The notes: a model not told the origin generated them from the letters alone. DNA of 64,000 bases from Bacillota bacterium (GCA_023430975.1 JAEYYB010000129.1:85958-149957), one strand, 5' to 3'. Shown: positions 8,179 through 18,124, counted from the stretch's first letter. Numbers and translations are program-made.

Positions 8179-10845
8179 ATGGATCGAAACGTATTAAAAA
8201 AATTGATACCGATGGTTCTGTGTATAGCGATAACCGTAACTTTGGGAAGTTTCATATTTCAGGAAGGTTGGAATGGATATTCAGCAGATAACATATATTT
8301 TTCTCCTTTTGATACGGAATACTCGCCTGATGGTAGCATGATTGCAGTATCTGATTCTACAAAGTCACAACTAGCCATAATAAAGGCATCGGATGGTTCG
8401 ACACAAAAAGTTGTTCCATTGAACGGGCAGCCGAAAGACCTTGTATGGAACGGCAATCAAAGTGTTTTTGTTTGTGAGTATGGAGTAGGAACTGTTGCCG
8501 AGGTAAATCCTGTTACAGGATCTGTGACGAGAAGGTTTTCAACCGGCTCAAAACCGTTGGGAGCCGCACTGATAGCAGACAAACTTGTTGTGTCGGATTA
8601 TGGACTTAGAAAAGTATCTGTTGTTGATTTATCTTCAGGGAGTGTAGAAAAGGACATTTCAGTAAAGGATTACCCATATTTTATGGATGGTACAGTTGAT
8701 GGGAAATATGCCATAGTTGGCCATGCATTGCCATCGGGAGATGCATTTGCTCCCAAATATGCGGCATCAGTTACATTTGTTGATATAAGCAATAAGCTGG
8801 AGGCTGCTAATATCATGCTGCCACAGGGATCATCCAATGTCAGAGGAATAAAATGTTCTCCCGATGGAAAGTGGGCATATGTTCTTCACACCTTTGGAAA
8901 GACGTCACTACCTACTACTCAAATAACAAAAGGCTGGGTTATGACAAATGCAGTTACGATAATCGATATAGCAAAGAAAAATATATATACAACTTTCATC
9001 TTGGACAGAATGACTGAGGGGGCGGCAGATCCATGGGGACTGACCATATCACCCGACAGTAAAACCATGTGGGTTAGCGTATCAGGCACCCACCAGGTGC
9101 TTAAAATTGACCTGAATAAACTTCATCAGCTATTGGTTGGTAATATAAATGGTGGATCCAGCGAACCTGTTACTCAATTTGATTCTAACAGCTATTATAA
9201 ATTCATAAACCGGAATAGCACAAAAGCACTGGACATACCTGGAGGGAATGCTGCAAACAATACTCAGCTGGTTCAATGGGATGATGTAGGTAATAACAAC
9301 CAGCAGTATAGGATTATCGCCAATAGCGACGGATATTATTCCATTGTCAATAGAGGCACAAACAAGGCACTGGATAACGCTGGTGCAACTGGTGACAATT
9401 CTGCTGTTGTTGAATGGGATCAAACTAATTCCGATAATCAGAAATGGAAACTGATTGATACAGGTGACGGCTATTATAAGCTTCAGGTCAAATCCAGCCA
9501 GAAGTATATGGATGTACGTGATGCCTCTATTAATAATAATGCTGGTATTGTGACAAACAGTAGTAGTACAGGGCTTAGTCAGCAGTGGAAAATATTAAAA
9601 GGGGGTGCTTCAGGTTCACCAAATAGCAACTACTCCTTGTTGTTCCGCTCAAAGTCCGGTTATGACAAGCCTTATTCCGACATATGGTTTCAGATTAAAG
9701 CAGATCCCTCCAAAAGGGATATGTTGAAATACGACCTTGGAGCTTTATGGGGAGCCGGTATAATGAAAGAGATAGATCTGCCCGGACAGGGACCACGGGG
9801 AATCTCGATCTCTCCTGATGGTAAAAATATAGCGGTCGCAGCATATTTTGCAGGCGAGGTCTATTTTATTAATGCAGTGGAAGATAAACTTCAAGGAACT
9901 GTAAAACTTGGAACTCAACCTGCAGAAAATCCTGTAAGAAGGGGGGAACGTACATTCTACGATGCTTCAACCACTACTCAGAAATGGCTGAGTTGTGCAT
10001 CCTGCCACCCTGAAGGCAGAGCTGACGGACTTAATTGGGATATGCCCAATGATGGCATAGGCAATACCAAAAACACAAAATCGATGCTGAATGTCTTCGA
10101 CACACCTCCTGCTATGTGGCGTGGTGTAAGGTCCGATGCAGATATTGGAATAAAAGCCGGTTTTAGGTTTATTAAGTTTAAAGAACCAACTCAGCAGGAA
10201 CTAGATGATGTTGCCGCTTATATCAAAAGCCTGTCTTCCGAACAGAGTCCTTATTCAAATATGGATGGTACGAAGACTACTGATGCTGTAGCCGGAAAAG
10301 CCTTGTTTGAAAGCAGTGAAACTCAGTGCTCAAGCTGTCATTCAGGACCATTTTATACTGATTTGAAAGCTTATGATGTAGGAACAAAGGACGTTCTTGA
10401 TCCCGACGGAGTGTACTATACTCCCACTCTATTGGAAATGTGGAGAACAGCTCCCTATCTGCATGACGGATCAGCAGCAACAATACGTGATGTATTGACA
10501 ACGAAAAATGTGGGTGACAGGCATGGTAAGACATCTCATCTTACAAGTAAGGAGTTAGACCAATTAGAGGCATATATACTTCAGATCGGTTCGAATTCGC
10601 CTCTACCAACTACTACTGCAATTGCCACTGCCACTGCAACTACCACTACCACCAATACTACTCTCAAAGAAGACTTAAACAAAGACGGTGTAGTAAATAT
10701 GACAGACGTAATACTTATGGCGAAATCATTCAATACGGTCAAAGGGGATTCCCAATATATTGACAGCCATGATTTGAATGGAGACGGAGTAATAAATATG
10801 GCAGATGTGATAATTTTAGCTGCAAAATTCAATACTGTTATTTAA
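8179..10845 (+). CDS. dockerin-bearing diheme cytochrome c peroxidase/MauG-like protein with CBM13-like domain
   Basis: 888 aa from the ATG at 8179, with AGGATAGGAG 8 nt upstream (the in-frame GTG at 8170 overlaps that site). A hydrophobic export signal covers about 10-35. The N-terminal YVTN-type beta-propeller (DTEYSPDGSMIAVS, GLTISPDSKTMWVS) is interrupted at about 335-480 by a ricin-type trefoil with three QxW-like motifs (QQYRI, QKWKL, QQWKI). The propeller then resumes (GISISPDGKNIAVA). The C-terminal diheme domain has CASCH (606-610), CSSCH (717-721) and the MauG/CcP signature APYLHDGSAATIRDVL. A complete dockerin closes the protein (DLNKDGVVNMTDV, DLNGDGVINMADV). It is inferred to be a redox protein recruited to the cellulosome, possibly held on polysaccharide by the trefoil. 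Confidence 0.85.
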   Translation: MDRNVLKKLIPMVLCIAITVTLGSFIFQEGWNGYSADNIYFSPFDTEYSPDGSMIAVSDSTKSQLAIIKASDGSTQKVVPLNGQPKDLVWNGNQSVFVCEYGVGTVAEVNPVTGSVTRRFSTGSKPLGAALIADKLVVSDYGLRKVSVVDLSSGSVEKDISVKDYPYFMDGTVDGKYAIVGHALPSGDAFAPKYAASVTFVDISNKLEAANIMLPQGSSNVRGIKCSPDGKWAYVLHTFGKTSLPTTQITKGWVMTNAVTIIDIAKKNIYTTFILDRMTEGAADPWGLTISPDSKTMWVSVSGTHQVLKIDLNKLHQLLVGNINGGSSEPVTQFDSNSYYKFINRNSTKALDIPGGNAANNTQLVQWDDVGNNNQQYRIIANSDGYYSIVNRGTNKALDNAGATGDNSAVVEWDQTNSDNQKWKLIDTGDGYYKLQVKSSQKYMDVRDASINNNAGIVTNSSSTGLSQQWKILKGGASGSPNSNYSLLFRSKSGYDKPYSDIWFQIKADPSKRDMLKYDLGALWGAGIMKEIDLPGQGPRGISISPDGKNIAVAAYFAGEVYFINAVEDKLQGTVKLGTQPAENPVRRGERTFYDASTTTQKWLSCASCHPEGRADGLNWDMPNDGIGNTKNTKSMLNVFDTPPAMWRGVRSDADIGIKAGFRFIKFKEPTQQELDDVAAYIKSLSSEQSPYSNMDGTKTTDAVAGKALFESSETQCSSCHSGPFYTDLKAYDVGTKDVLDPDGVYYTPTLLEMWRTAPYLHDGSAATIRDVLTTKNVGDRHGKTSHLTSKELDQLEAYILQIGSNSPLPTTTAIATATATTTTTNTTLKEDLNKDGVVNMTDVILMAKSFNTVKGDSQYIDSHDLNGDGVINMADVIILAAKFNTVI

Positions 10846-11015
10846 AGGCTTATTTTTGTGTTTGATTGTAAAAGTTCATATTTTAAGATAATCAAGAATT
10901 TTAAGGAAAGAAATCAAAGAAGAAAAGAATGAAGACTTTAAATGATGTTATTATGATAATAATAAGAGTTAGAAAGTAATAACTTAATAGCTTATAATTT
11001 TAAGGGGGAATTAGA

Positions 11016-12239
11016 ATGTTTTTGAAAAAGAGACTAAAAAAGGGTTTGTGTTGTATTTTGTCGGGCATCATGGTTTTCAGCACGTTGGCTACTTTTAATC
11101 TGTCGGTATTTGCAGCAGGTGATAAAGTTTACAGACCACTTCCAAATGAGTACAAAAACATGAGTTCAAAGCAAGGTACCATTGAAAAGTTAAGTTACAA
11201 TTGGGGAAATACTACTAAGAATTTCTATGTCTATCTTCCTAACGGATATAGCCAGTCGGATACTTCTAAAAAGTATAACGTTGTGTATCTGATGCATGGC
11301 GGCGGGGAAGATGAGACATTATTATTCGGCGGACCTGGTCAGAACAAGGAATTAAAGGTAATAATCGATAACATGATTGCAAAGGGAGATATTGAACCGG
11401 CTATATTTGTTACACCTTCATTTTACAAGGGTAATAATAGTGAAGCGACTTTCCATCAGGAATTGACCAAATCAATTATTCCATTGGTTGAAACCAAATA
11501 CAATACATATTTAAAATCAAATAGTGATGCGGATATGAAGGCTTCCAGGGATCACAGGGCATTTGGCGGATTCTCAATGGGTTCGGTATGTACTTGGTAT
11601 ACATATATTAACTGCCTTGAATATATCAAATATTATATGCCGTATAGCGGTGACTGTTGGGATAAATCTGGAGGTTCTAGTGCCCAACAAGTAGCAGCAT
11701 ATCTGGCAAGTATTCCAAAGAAATACGGTTATAAAGCACCACATGATTTCAAGTTGTTCTGTGCTACAGGCAGTGAGGATATTGCATATCCCAATATGAA
11801 ACCTCAGATGGATGAACTGAAAAAATTAACAGATACTTTCATATATTCAAACGATCCGGTAGAAGGAAACTACTATTTTATGGTTGCACAGGGTGGTACA
11901 CATTGGTGGGGTTATGTTAATCAGTACATTTATAACATATTACCTGATTTGTTTAAAGACAATCAAACAGTTACACCAACAAGTACACCAACAAATACGC
12001 CAACAAAAACACCAACAAACACACCAACAAACACACCAACCAATACACCTGTTAAAAACAGTCTTGACATAAACAATGACGGTGTTATAAACATGGGAGA
12101 TGTTATTTTGATAGCGATTGGATTTAATTCAGTCCGTGGTGATTCCAAATATTCAGATTCACTGGATGTCAATAAAGACGGAGTAATAAATATGGCGGAT
12201 GTAATTATGGTAGCTGCCAAATTCAATACTATTGTCTAG
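11016..12239 (+). CDS. CE1 feruloyl/acetyl xylan esterase with dockerin
   Basis: 407 aa, secreted (signal peptide about 1-34, ending VFAA). An alpha/beta hydrolase of the CE1 type found in XynY/XynZ spans about 40-310. It shows the fold start VVYLMHGGGED, nucleophile elbow GFSMGS (S187), acid D255 (GSEDIAYP) and H296 (GGTHWWGY). A TNTPT linker leads to a C-terminal dockerin (DINNDGVINMGDV, DVNKDGVINMADV). It probably cleaves ferulate esters on arabinose side chains of xylan. The ribosome site is AAGGGGG. It follows the redox cassette after 170 bp in which no terminator is evident, so read-through is possible. Confidence 0.87.
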   Translation: MFLKKRLKKGLCCILSGIMVFSTLATFNLSVFAAGDKVYRPLPNEYKNMSSKQGTIEKLSYNWGNTTKNFYVYLPNGYSQSDTSKKYNVVYLMHGGGEDETLLFGGPGQNKELKVIIDNMIAKGDIEPAIFVTPSFYKGNNSEATFHQELTKSIIPLVETKYNTYLKSNSDADMKASRDHRAFGGFSMGSVCTWYTYINCLEYIKYYMPYSGDCWDKSGGSSAQQVAAYLASIPKKYGYKAPHDFKLFCATGSEDIAYPNMKPQMDELKKLTDTFIYSNDPVEGNYYFMVAQGGTHWWGYVNQYIYNILPDLFKDNQTVTPTSTPTNTPTKTPTNTPTNTPTNTPVKNSLDINNDGVINMGDVILIAIGFNSVRGDSKYSDSLDVNKDGVINMADVIMVAAKFNTIV

Positions 12240-12270
12240 TTTAAAGTTGCAATCTAAGAGTTTCAACGAG

Positions 12271-12305
12271 GGAGGGGTTTAAGTCAAACCCCTCCCAATT
12301 TTTAT
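12271..12305 (+). terminator. intrinsic terminator after the CE1-dockerin gene
   Basis: A perfect 10-bp GC-rich stem, GGGAGGGGTT/AACCCCTCCC (12271-12280, 12288-12297), has a 7-nt loop and is followed by AATTTTTATTTTTAT. Confidence 0.9.
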
Positions 12306-12520
12306 TTTTATATAATAAAAAACTTTCTTGTGCAATTCCATTTCTTGTGTGCTTTCCCTTTATTTCAATAATATCATTTTCAGGACTTAAAAAAATATAT
12401 ATTTTCGAATAGATATTATAGAACAGTAAAAAAATTCTAATGGGCAAATATGTCAGATATTATATTTACTGCTTGTCTATTAAGTATTTTTATACTTAAA
12501 TAAAGAGAAATAGGAGGAAG

Positions 12521-15500
12521 ATGAAAAGTATGAGTTGTGTAAAAAACAAAAAAACATTAAGTGTCATTGTATTATGGGTGATAATTCTGCTAAGCTTTAT
12601 GACAGTGGGAATTAATGTTAATGCAGCAATGGCAAAAGGCGATAAATGGGTTGGTAACATTATTGCCGGAAGTGTTCCTTCAAACTATATGACATACTGG
12701 AACCAGGTAACCCCAGAGAATGGTACCAAGTGGGGAAGTGTTGAAGGAACCCGTGACAAACTTAGTTGGGGAAATGCAGATACTATTTACAACTATGCAC
12801 TAAAAAATGGTATACCTTTTAAGTTTCATACACTTGTATGGGGAAGTCAGTATCCATCATGGATAACTTCTCTCTCAGAAGCAGAACAAAAGGCTGAAGT
12901 ATTGGAGTGGATACAAGAAGCTGGTAAAAAATATCCTAAATCCGATTATGTTGATGTTGTAAATGAGCCATTACATTCACCAGCTCCTTTTAGAAATGCT
13001 ATTGGTGGTGCCGGTTCCACAGGATGGGATTGGATTGTCTGGTCCTTTGAGCAGGCAAGAGAGGCATTCCCTGATTCAAAACTTCTCATCAATGAATATG
13101 GAATAATAAGTGATCCAAATGCAGCAAACAATTATATCAAGATAATAAACATTTTAAAGAGTAAAGGATTAATTGATGGCATAGGGATACAATGCCACCA
13201 GTTCAACATGGATACTGTATCGGTAAGCACAATGAAAAATGTGTTAAATATGTTGGGAGCCACAGGCCTACCAATATATGTATCAGAACTTGATATTACA
13301 GGAGCAGATGACACTACGCAGCTGAACAGATACAAGGAAAAGTTCCCGGTCCTGTATGAAAGTCCTTATGTTAAAGGTATAACCCTATGGGGGTATCAAT
13401 ACAAATCTACATGGATAGATAATACCTGGCTTATGAACTCCAGTGGTGGTGAGCGAGCCGCACTGTCATGGCTGAAGGAATATCTTGCAAATGCGAGTTT
13501 GCCATCTGATGGAACACCAACACCTGTGCCTACAGTTGCTCCGAGATCAGCTTTTTCGCAAATCGAGGCAGAGAGTTTCAATGACCAGTTGGGTATCGAG
13601 ACTGAAACTTGTAAAGAAGGCGGAGAAGATGTTGGATATATTGAAAATGGAGATTATGTTGTATATAAAAGCATAGACTTCGGCAATGGTGCAACAAGTT
13701 TTGATGCCAGAATAGCAAGTGCCACCAGTGGAGGCAATATTGAAATAAGACTTGACAGTGTGTCTGGTACTTTGATAGGTACTTGTCCCGTACCATCAAC
13801 TGGTGATTGGCAAACATATGAGACTGTAAATTGTAGTGTAAGCAAAGTAACCGGAAAACATGATGTCTATCTGGTATTTACTGGCGGAAGTAGTTATCTT
13901 TTTAACATCAACTGGTTTAAATTTAATAATCAGACTGAAGTCCAAACTCCAACTCCACCAATATCCTCAAACCCTAATTCAACAACAAAAGGGGATCTGA
14001 ATAATGATGGAGTTATAAACTTAGCTGATGTTGTGCTATTGGCAAGTGGATTTAATACCGTAAGGGGAGATTCCAAATATGTTGCTTCATATGATTTGAA
14101 TGATGACGGAGCAATTAACATGTCAGATGTTATAATTATTGCTGGTAACTTTGGTAAAACTGTTACTGTTTCAACCAATACTCCAACAACTACCAAGGTT
14201 GCTACACCTACACCAACAACTGTTTCCCCATCTTCAAACAAACCAAGTTACAGGAAAATTGGAAATCCATATTTGCCAGGATGGGAGTATATACCAGATG
14301 GAGAGCCCCGTGTATTTGGTGACAGGTTATATGTGTATGGTTCACATGATAATGCAAATTCAACAAAATTCTGCGATACAAAATTAAGAGTTTGGTCTGC
14401 TCCATTAAATGATCTGACAAATTGGAGAGATGAAGGAGATGTTTTCCATTCAAAGGCAGATGATGAAGGAATAGATGATCTTTCTTATACTGATAATGAT
14501 TTATATGCACCAGATGTAGTTGAAAAGGATGGAAAATATTATTTGTATTATTATGTGGTTGGAGCAGCTGGAGGTGTAGCTGTAAGTGATTCACCAGCAG
14601 GCCCATTCAAGTATCTGTCAACATATAAAAATGGTAACGGCCAGCAATTCCCGGATCCGGGTGTTCTTGTTGATACAGATGGCTCGGTATATATGTATTA
14701 TGGTTTTCAAGGTTCGTATATGTGTCAGTTAGACCCTAAAGATATGTGTACAATATTGCCTAATACTACTATATCAAATCTTATTTCTACATCAGCACCA
14801 TTTTATTTCTTTGAAGCAGCTTCAATGCGTAAGGTTGGCAATACGTATTATTTGATTTATTCACCAAATAATGCAACCACAACCCTTGCTTATGCAACAA
14901 GTTCATCACCTAAAGGCCCGTTTACATATAGGGGTACAATTATTAACAGCGGTAAAAATTATCCTGGTGCCAATAACCATGGTTCCATATGTAATATAAA
15001 TGGTCAGTGGTACATTTTCTATCATAGGATGACAAATAATACAATGTATTCAAGAAAAGGTTGTGTAGAGAAGATTAACATTCTGTCAGATGGAAGTATT
15101 CCTGAAGTTGAAATGACGTCAATGGGCTTCAGTGAATCATTAAGTCCGTATCAGGAAAATCCGGCAGATCTTTCCTGCTATCTGACAGGTGGGAATTATA
15201 GCACCGAAATAGATAAGGATACACGACCTGTTATAAATAACAAAAATAACTCTGTCATAGGATTTAAATACTTTGATTTTACTAGAACGACAAGTGCACA
15301 AACAACATTTTCAGCAAAAATAAGATATGGAAAAACAGCTGGTAAAATGGAAATTAGACTTGATAACCCAACATCTGGGACATTGATCGGTACGCTTAAT
15401 ATTGGGTCAAAATCAGGAGATACTAATTGGTATACCATCACAACCGATGTTTCCAATGTTACAGGCTCTCATGCATTATATTTCAGGTTTACAGGGGCTT

Positions 15501-15547
15501 CATCATCAGACAATATATGTGATATAGCTTCCTTTGAGTTTAAATAG
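12521..15547 (+). CDS. GH10-CBM6-dockerin-GH43-CBM bifunctional xylanase/arabinofuranosidase
   Basis: 1008 aa, with AGGAGG 4 nt before the start and a signal peptide of about 1-34. GH10 endoxylanase spans about 35-325, with acid/base E149 (VVNEPLH) and nucleophile E256 (VSELDI). CBM6 is at about 344-469 and an internal dockerin at about 490-548 (DLNNDGVINLADV, DLNDDGAINMSDV). GH43 runs about 577-870 (PGWEYIPDGEP with the base Asp, YAPDVVEKDGK, FFEAASMRK with the acid Glu). A C-terminal beta-sandwich (880-1008) resembles CBM6. The GH43 plus C-terminal module matches the domain order of the cytoplasmic GH43 at 52439, suggesting descent from a common ancestor. It should cut the backbone and remove arabinose or xylose at once. 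Confidence 0.9.
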   Translation: MKSMSCVKNKKTLSVIVLWVIILLSFMTVGINVNAAMAKGDKWVGNIIAGSVPSNYMTYWNQVTPENGTKWGSVEGTRDKLSWGNADTIYNYALKNGIPFKFHTLVWGSQYPSWITSLSEAEQKAEVLEWIQEAGKKYPKSDYVDVVNEPLHSPAPFRNAIGGAGSTGWDWIVWSFEQAREAFPDSKLLINEYGIISDPNAANNYIKIINILKSKGLIDGIGIQCHQFNMDTVSVSTMKNVLNMLGATGLPIYVSELDITGADDTTQLNRYKEKFPVLYESPYVKGITLWGYQYKSTWIDNTWLMNSSGGERAALSWLKEYLANASLPSDGTPTPVPTVAPRSAFSQIEAESFNDQLGIETETCKEGGEDVGYIENGDYVVYKSIDFGNGATSFDARIASATSGGNIEIRLDSVSGTLIGTCPVPSTGDWQTYETVNCSVSKVTGKHDVYLVFTGGSSYLFNINWFKFNNQTEVQTPTPPISSNPNSTTKGDLNNDGVINLADVVLLASGFNTVRGDSKYVASYDLNDDGAINMSDVIIIAGNFGKTVTVSTNTPTTTKVATPTPTTVSPSSNKPSYRKIGNPYLPGWEYIPDGEPRVFGDRLYVYGSHDNANSTKFCDTKLRVWSAPLNDLTNWRDEGDVFHSKADDEGIDDLSYTDNDLYAPDVVEKDGKYYLYYYVVGAAGGVAVSDSPAGPFKYLSTYKNGNGQQFPDPGVLVDTDGSVYMYYGFQGSYMCQLDPKDMCTILPNTTISNLISTSAPFYFFEAASMRKVGNTYYLIYSPNNATTTLAYATSSSPKGPFTYRGTIINSGKNYPGANNHGSICNINGQWYIFYHRMTNNTMYSRKGCVEKINILSDGSIPEVEMTSMGFSESLSPYQENPADLSCYLTGGNYSTEIDKDTRPVINNKNNSVIGFKYFDFTRTTSAQTTFSAKIRYGKTAGKMEIRLDNPTSGTLIGTLNIGSKSGDTNWYTITTDVSNVTGSHALYFRFTGASSSDNICDIASFEFK

Positions 15548-15971
15548 CATTTGTTTGTAAAAAAAATTAAATTATCGTATTTATTTACATTGAAGATCAA
15601 GATTAAATGGATATGAACAAACGATTGACAATAAAATTTGAAGAAAAGGGGCAGTGTTATATCATATTATAACATTGCCCCTTTTATATCCAATTTTTAA
15701 TGATTTTTATTTAGTCTTTATATTAAGCCTAGTTATTCCGATAAATAAATATATTGTTTTTTTCAACCTTGAAGGATTTATATTTGAATCTTATTTTGAA
15801 AGGATTGGAATAATAGGGTGAAGATTAAATATCGGTTTAATTTCCAAATTTACGAAATCATGTTATCATGGCGGTCTGAAAAAGCTTAGAAGATATAAGT
15901 ATGGTGGAAATAAAAACTTACAGGAATAATTGTTTTCACTGACAATCTGCACCAGGAAAGGAAAGCATTCC
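15548..15971. other. intergenic region
   Basis: 424 bp of AT-rich sequence. It holds a strong terminator hairpin at 15644-15685; no convincing gene or promoter was seen in the remainder. Confidence 0.5.
15644..15690 (+). terminator. intrinsic terminator after the GH10-GH43 gene
   Basis: The arms AAAAGGGGCA...TGCCCCTTTT, with a continuing TGTTATA/TATAACA stem (one G-T pair), span 15644-15685. A/T runs flank both sides, so it could work on either strand. Confidence 0.85.
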
Positions 15972-18110
15972 ATGAACCAGGATAAGCTAAACATTGGCGT
16001 AATAACGAGGTTTGCAGAGGCAAATTATTTCGCTAACTTACTTTATGGTATTCATGAGACTATAAAGCAGCGAAATGCCAATTTGTTTGTAATTAACACT
16101 TTCATGATTTACAGATTTTTAAAACCCAAGAGTGACTCGGTATATTTCAATCTGGCTGTTAACCATATGGACGGATGGATTGTATTTTCGGAAGGAGCAA
16201 GTAATGAGTATATTGAAACATTACGAAAAACCGGGAAACCAGTGGTGCTCATTAGCTTTGAACCAGACATCCATAACTGTATTGTTATAAGGGACAGCAG
16301 TTTTTATGGGGGCGAAGCTGCTACTGAGCATTTGATTGGGCATGGACATAAAAGAATTGCTTTTCTTGGCTGGTTTGAATTATATGATATGGTTGAAAGA
16401 TTTAAAGGTTATAAGGAAGCCCTTCGGAAGAATGAAATACCCTTTGATCCGGATTTGGTAATAAAAACCTCAGGGTCTTTAGCACTTTCGGGCAAGCTTG
16501 CTATGGAGGAAATCTTACGAAACGGACCAGATTTCACAGCAGTTTTTTGTGCAAACGATTTACTGGCATTTGGAGTTATGGAAGCAATCAAGGAGGCTGG
16601 CTTACGAATACCGGAGGACATAGCTGTTTTTGGATACGATAACACACCACAGGCTAGAAATTCAAGCCCGGGGTTATCCAGTATGCAGCAGAATATATTG
16701 GATATAGGAATTACAGCTGCCGAGACTCTACTTAAGATAATTGGAAGAGAAATAACTACCATCGAGGATGTTTGTGTAAGATCCAGTATTGTTACGAGGG
16801 AATCATGCGGCTGTAAGGAGCAAATTAATAGTGAAGCAGAGGCTACTGTGGAAACTCTTAAGTTAAAAGATGCGGTGATATCACATTTGGAGAGTTATAA
16901 CGAGAAAAATTTCATTATTGGGTCTCAACTGTTAACATCAAGTATTGATGAGATGAAAAAGCTTATGCCTAATATTATAAGCTATTATTCTTGGGAATGC
17001 ATAGGTTTTTGGGAAGAAAGCGTAAATCAGGAAAAAGAGCTGGTTATAAAACAGATTATTGATAAAAAATCGAAAACAATTTTAAATCCTGATGTAAAAT
17101 GTGCTGTTGAGAACTTTCCACCAAAGGAATTTCTGCCGGATTTGACTGAGTTGGCTTCGGATGATTTGGTCTGGATGATGCCTGTATCAACCAATTCTCA
17201 AAATTGGGGCATTATAACATATATTAGCTCTTTTAATAAAGCTACTACATTTTTAACATATGACAGTTCAATCGTATTAAATAATTTGCTTGGACTTGCG
17301 ATTGACCGTGAGGTGGTAAACTCGGAGCTAAAAGAAACACTGGAAACACTTCAGCAGACTCAGGAACAGCTTATAGAGTCTGAGAAGATGGTTTCACTAG
17401 GAAGGCTCGTAGCTGGTGTAGCACATGAAATTAATACTCCAATTGGAGTAAGTATCACTGCTTCAACCTTTATTCAAGAGAAATCCATAGAATTGATGGG
17501 GTTGTTCCAGTCAGGAAAATTGAAACGTGGAGATTTGGAAAAATTTTTTGAATCGTGTATAGAAACACACAGGATTTTGCACCTGAACTTAAGTAAGGCG
17601 TCAAACCTTGTAAATAGCTTCAAACAGATAGCGGTAGACCAGTCTGTTGAGGAAAAAAGGTGGTTTAAATTAAAGGAATATATAAATGAGGTTTTGCTGA
17701 GTCTTAATCCAAAACTGAAGAAAACCAATATTACAGTGGTACTCGAATGTCCGGATGAGCTGGAAATATACTCCTGTCCGGGCGGAATGTCTCAGATAGT
17801 GACCAATTTTATTATTAATTCCTTAATTCATGCTTATGATGATGGTGATAAAGGGATTATTTCCATAAAAATAGCCAAAGATGGAGAAGAGATCAGCTTT
17901 ATATACTCCGATGATGGGAAAGGTGTGGAAAAAAGTTATATAAACAAGATATTCGATCCCTTTTTTACAACCAAAAGAGGAGCGGGGGGAACGGGACTAG
18001 GACTTAATATAGTTTATAATATAGTTACTCATGAATATGGCGGAAGTATAAGATGTGAGAGCAGTATTGGAAATGGAACTACTTTTATAATTAAGATACC
18101 CATAAATTAA
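15972..18110 (+). CDS. LacI-type sugar-sensor fused to a histidine kinase
   Basis: 712 aa from the ATG at 15972 (GGAAAGGAAAG upstream); an in-frame TTG at 15930 is less likely. Residues about 5-280 are a LacI/RbsB-like periplasmic-binding fold (NIGVITRF, GHGHKRIAFLGW, FCANDLLAFGVMEAI, FGYDNTPQA) but with no N-terminal helix-turn-helix. A middle region of about 180 residues is unassigned. A coiled segment (LKETLETLQQTQEQL) then leads into a kinase with phospho-His H485 (GVAHEINTP) and ATPase boxes DDGKGV and GGTGLGL. There is no signal peptide or membrane helix, so it should sense a sugar inside the cell. No response regulator is adjacent. It lies between hemicellulase genes, and the target regulator is unknown. 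Confidence 0.82.
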   Translation: MNQDKLNIGVITRFAEANYFANLLYGIHETIKQRNANLFVINTFMIYRFLKPKSDSVYFNLAVNHMDGWIVFSEGASNEYIETLRKTGKPVVLISFEPDIHNCIVIRDSSFYGGEAATEHLIGHGHKRIAFLGWFELYDMVERFKGYKEALRKNEIPFDPDLVIKTSGSLALSGKLAMEEILRNGPDFTAVFCANDLLAFGVMEAIKEAGLRIPEDIAVFGYDNTPQARNSSPGLSSMQQNILDIGITAAETLLKIIGREITTIEDVCVRSSIVTRESCGCKEQINSEAEATVETLKLKDAVISHLESYNEKNFIIGSQLLTSSIDEMKKLMPNIISYYSWECIGFWEESVNQEKELVIKQIIDKKSKTILNPDVKCAVENFPPKEFLPDLTELASDDLVWMMPVSTNSQNWGIITYISSFNKATTFLTYDSSIVLNNLLGLAIDREVVNSELKETLETLQQTQEQLIESEKMVSLGRLVAGVAHEINTPIGVSITASTFIQEKSIELMGLFQSGKLKRGDLEKFFESCIETHRILHLNLSKASNLVNSFKQIAVDQSVEEKRWFKLKEYINEVLLSLNPKLKKTNITVVLECPDELEIYSCPGGMSQIVTNFIINSLIHAYDDGDKGIISIKIAKDGEEISFIYSDDGKGVEKSYINKIFDPFFTTKRGAGGTGLGLNIVYNIVTHEYGGSIRCESSIGNGTTFIIKIPIN

Positions 18111-18124
18111 AAGTTTTAATTAAT

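Noticed and set aside
11963..12226. Minus-strand frames rich in Val/Gly opposite Thr/Pro linkers and dockerins, here and in the other dockerin genes
   Set aside because: They are mirror images of the repetitive linker codons, not genes.
12241..12447. Minus-strand open frame
   Set aside because: It spans the terminator hairpin and an AT-rich upstream region; low-complexity product.
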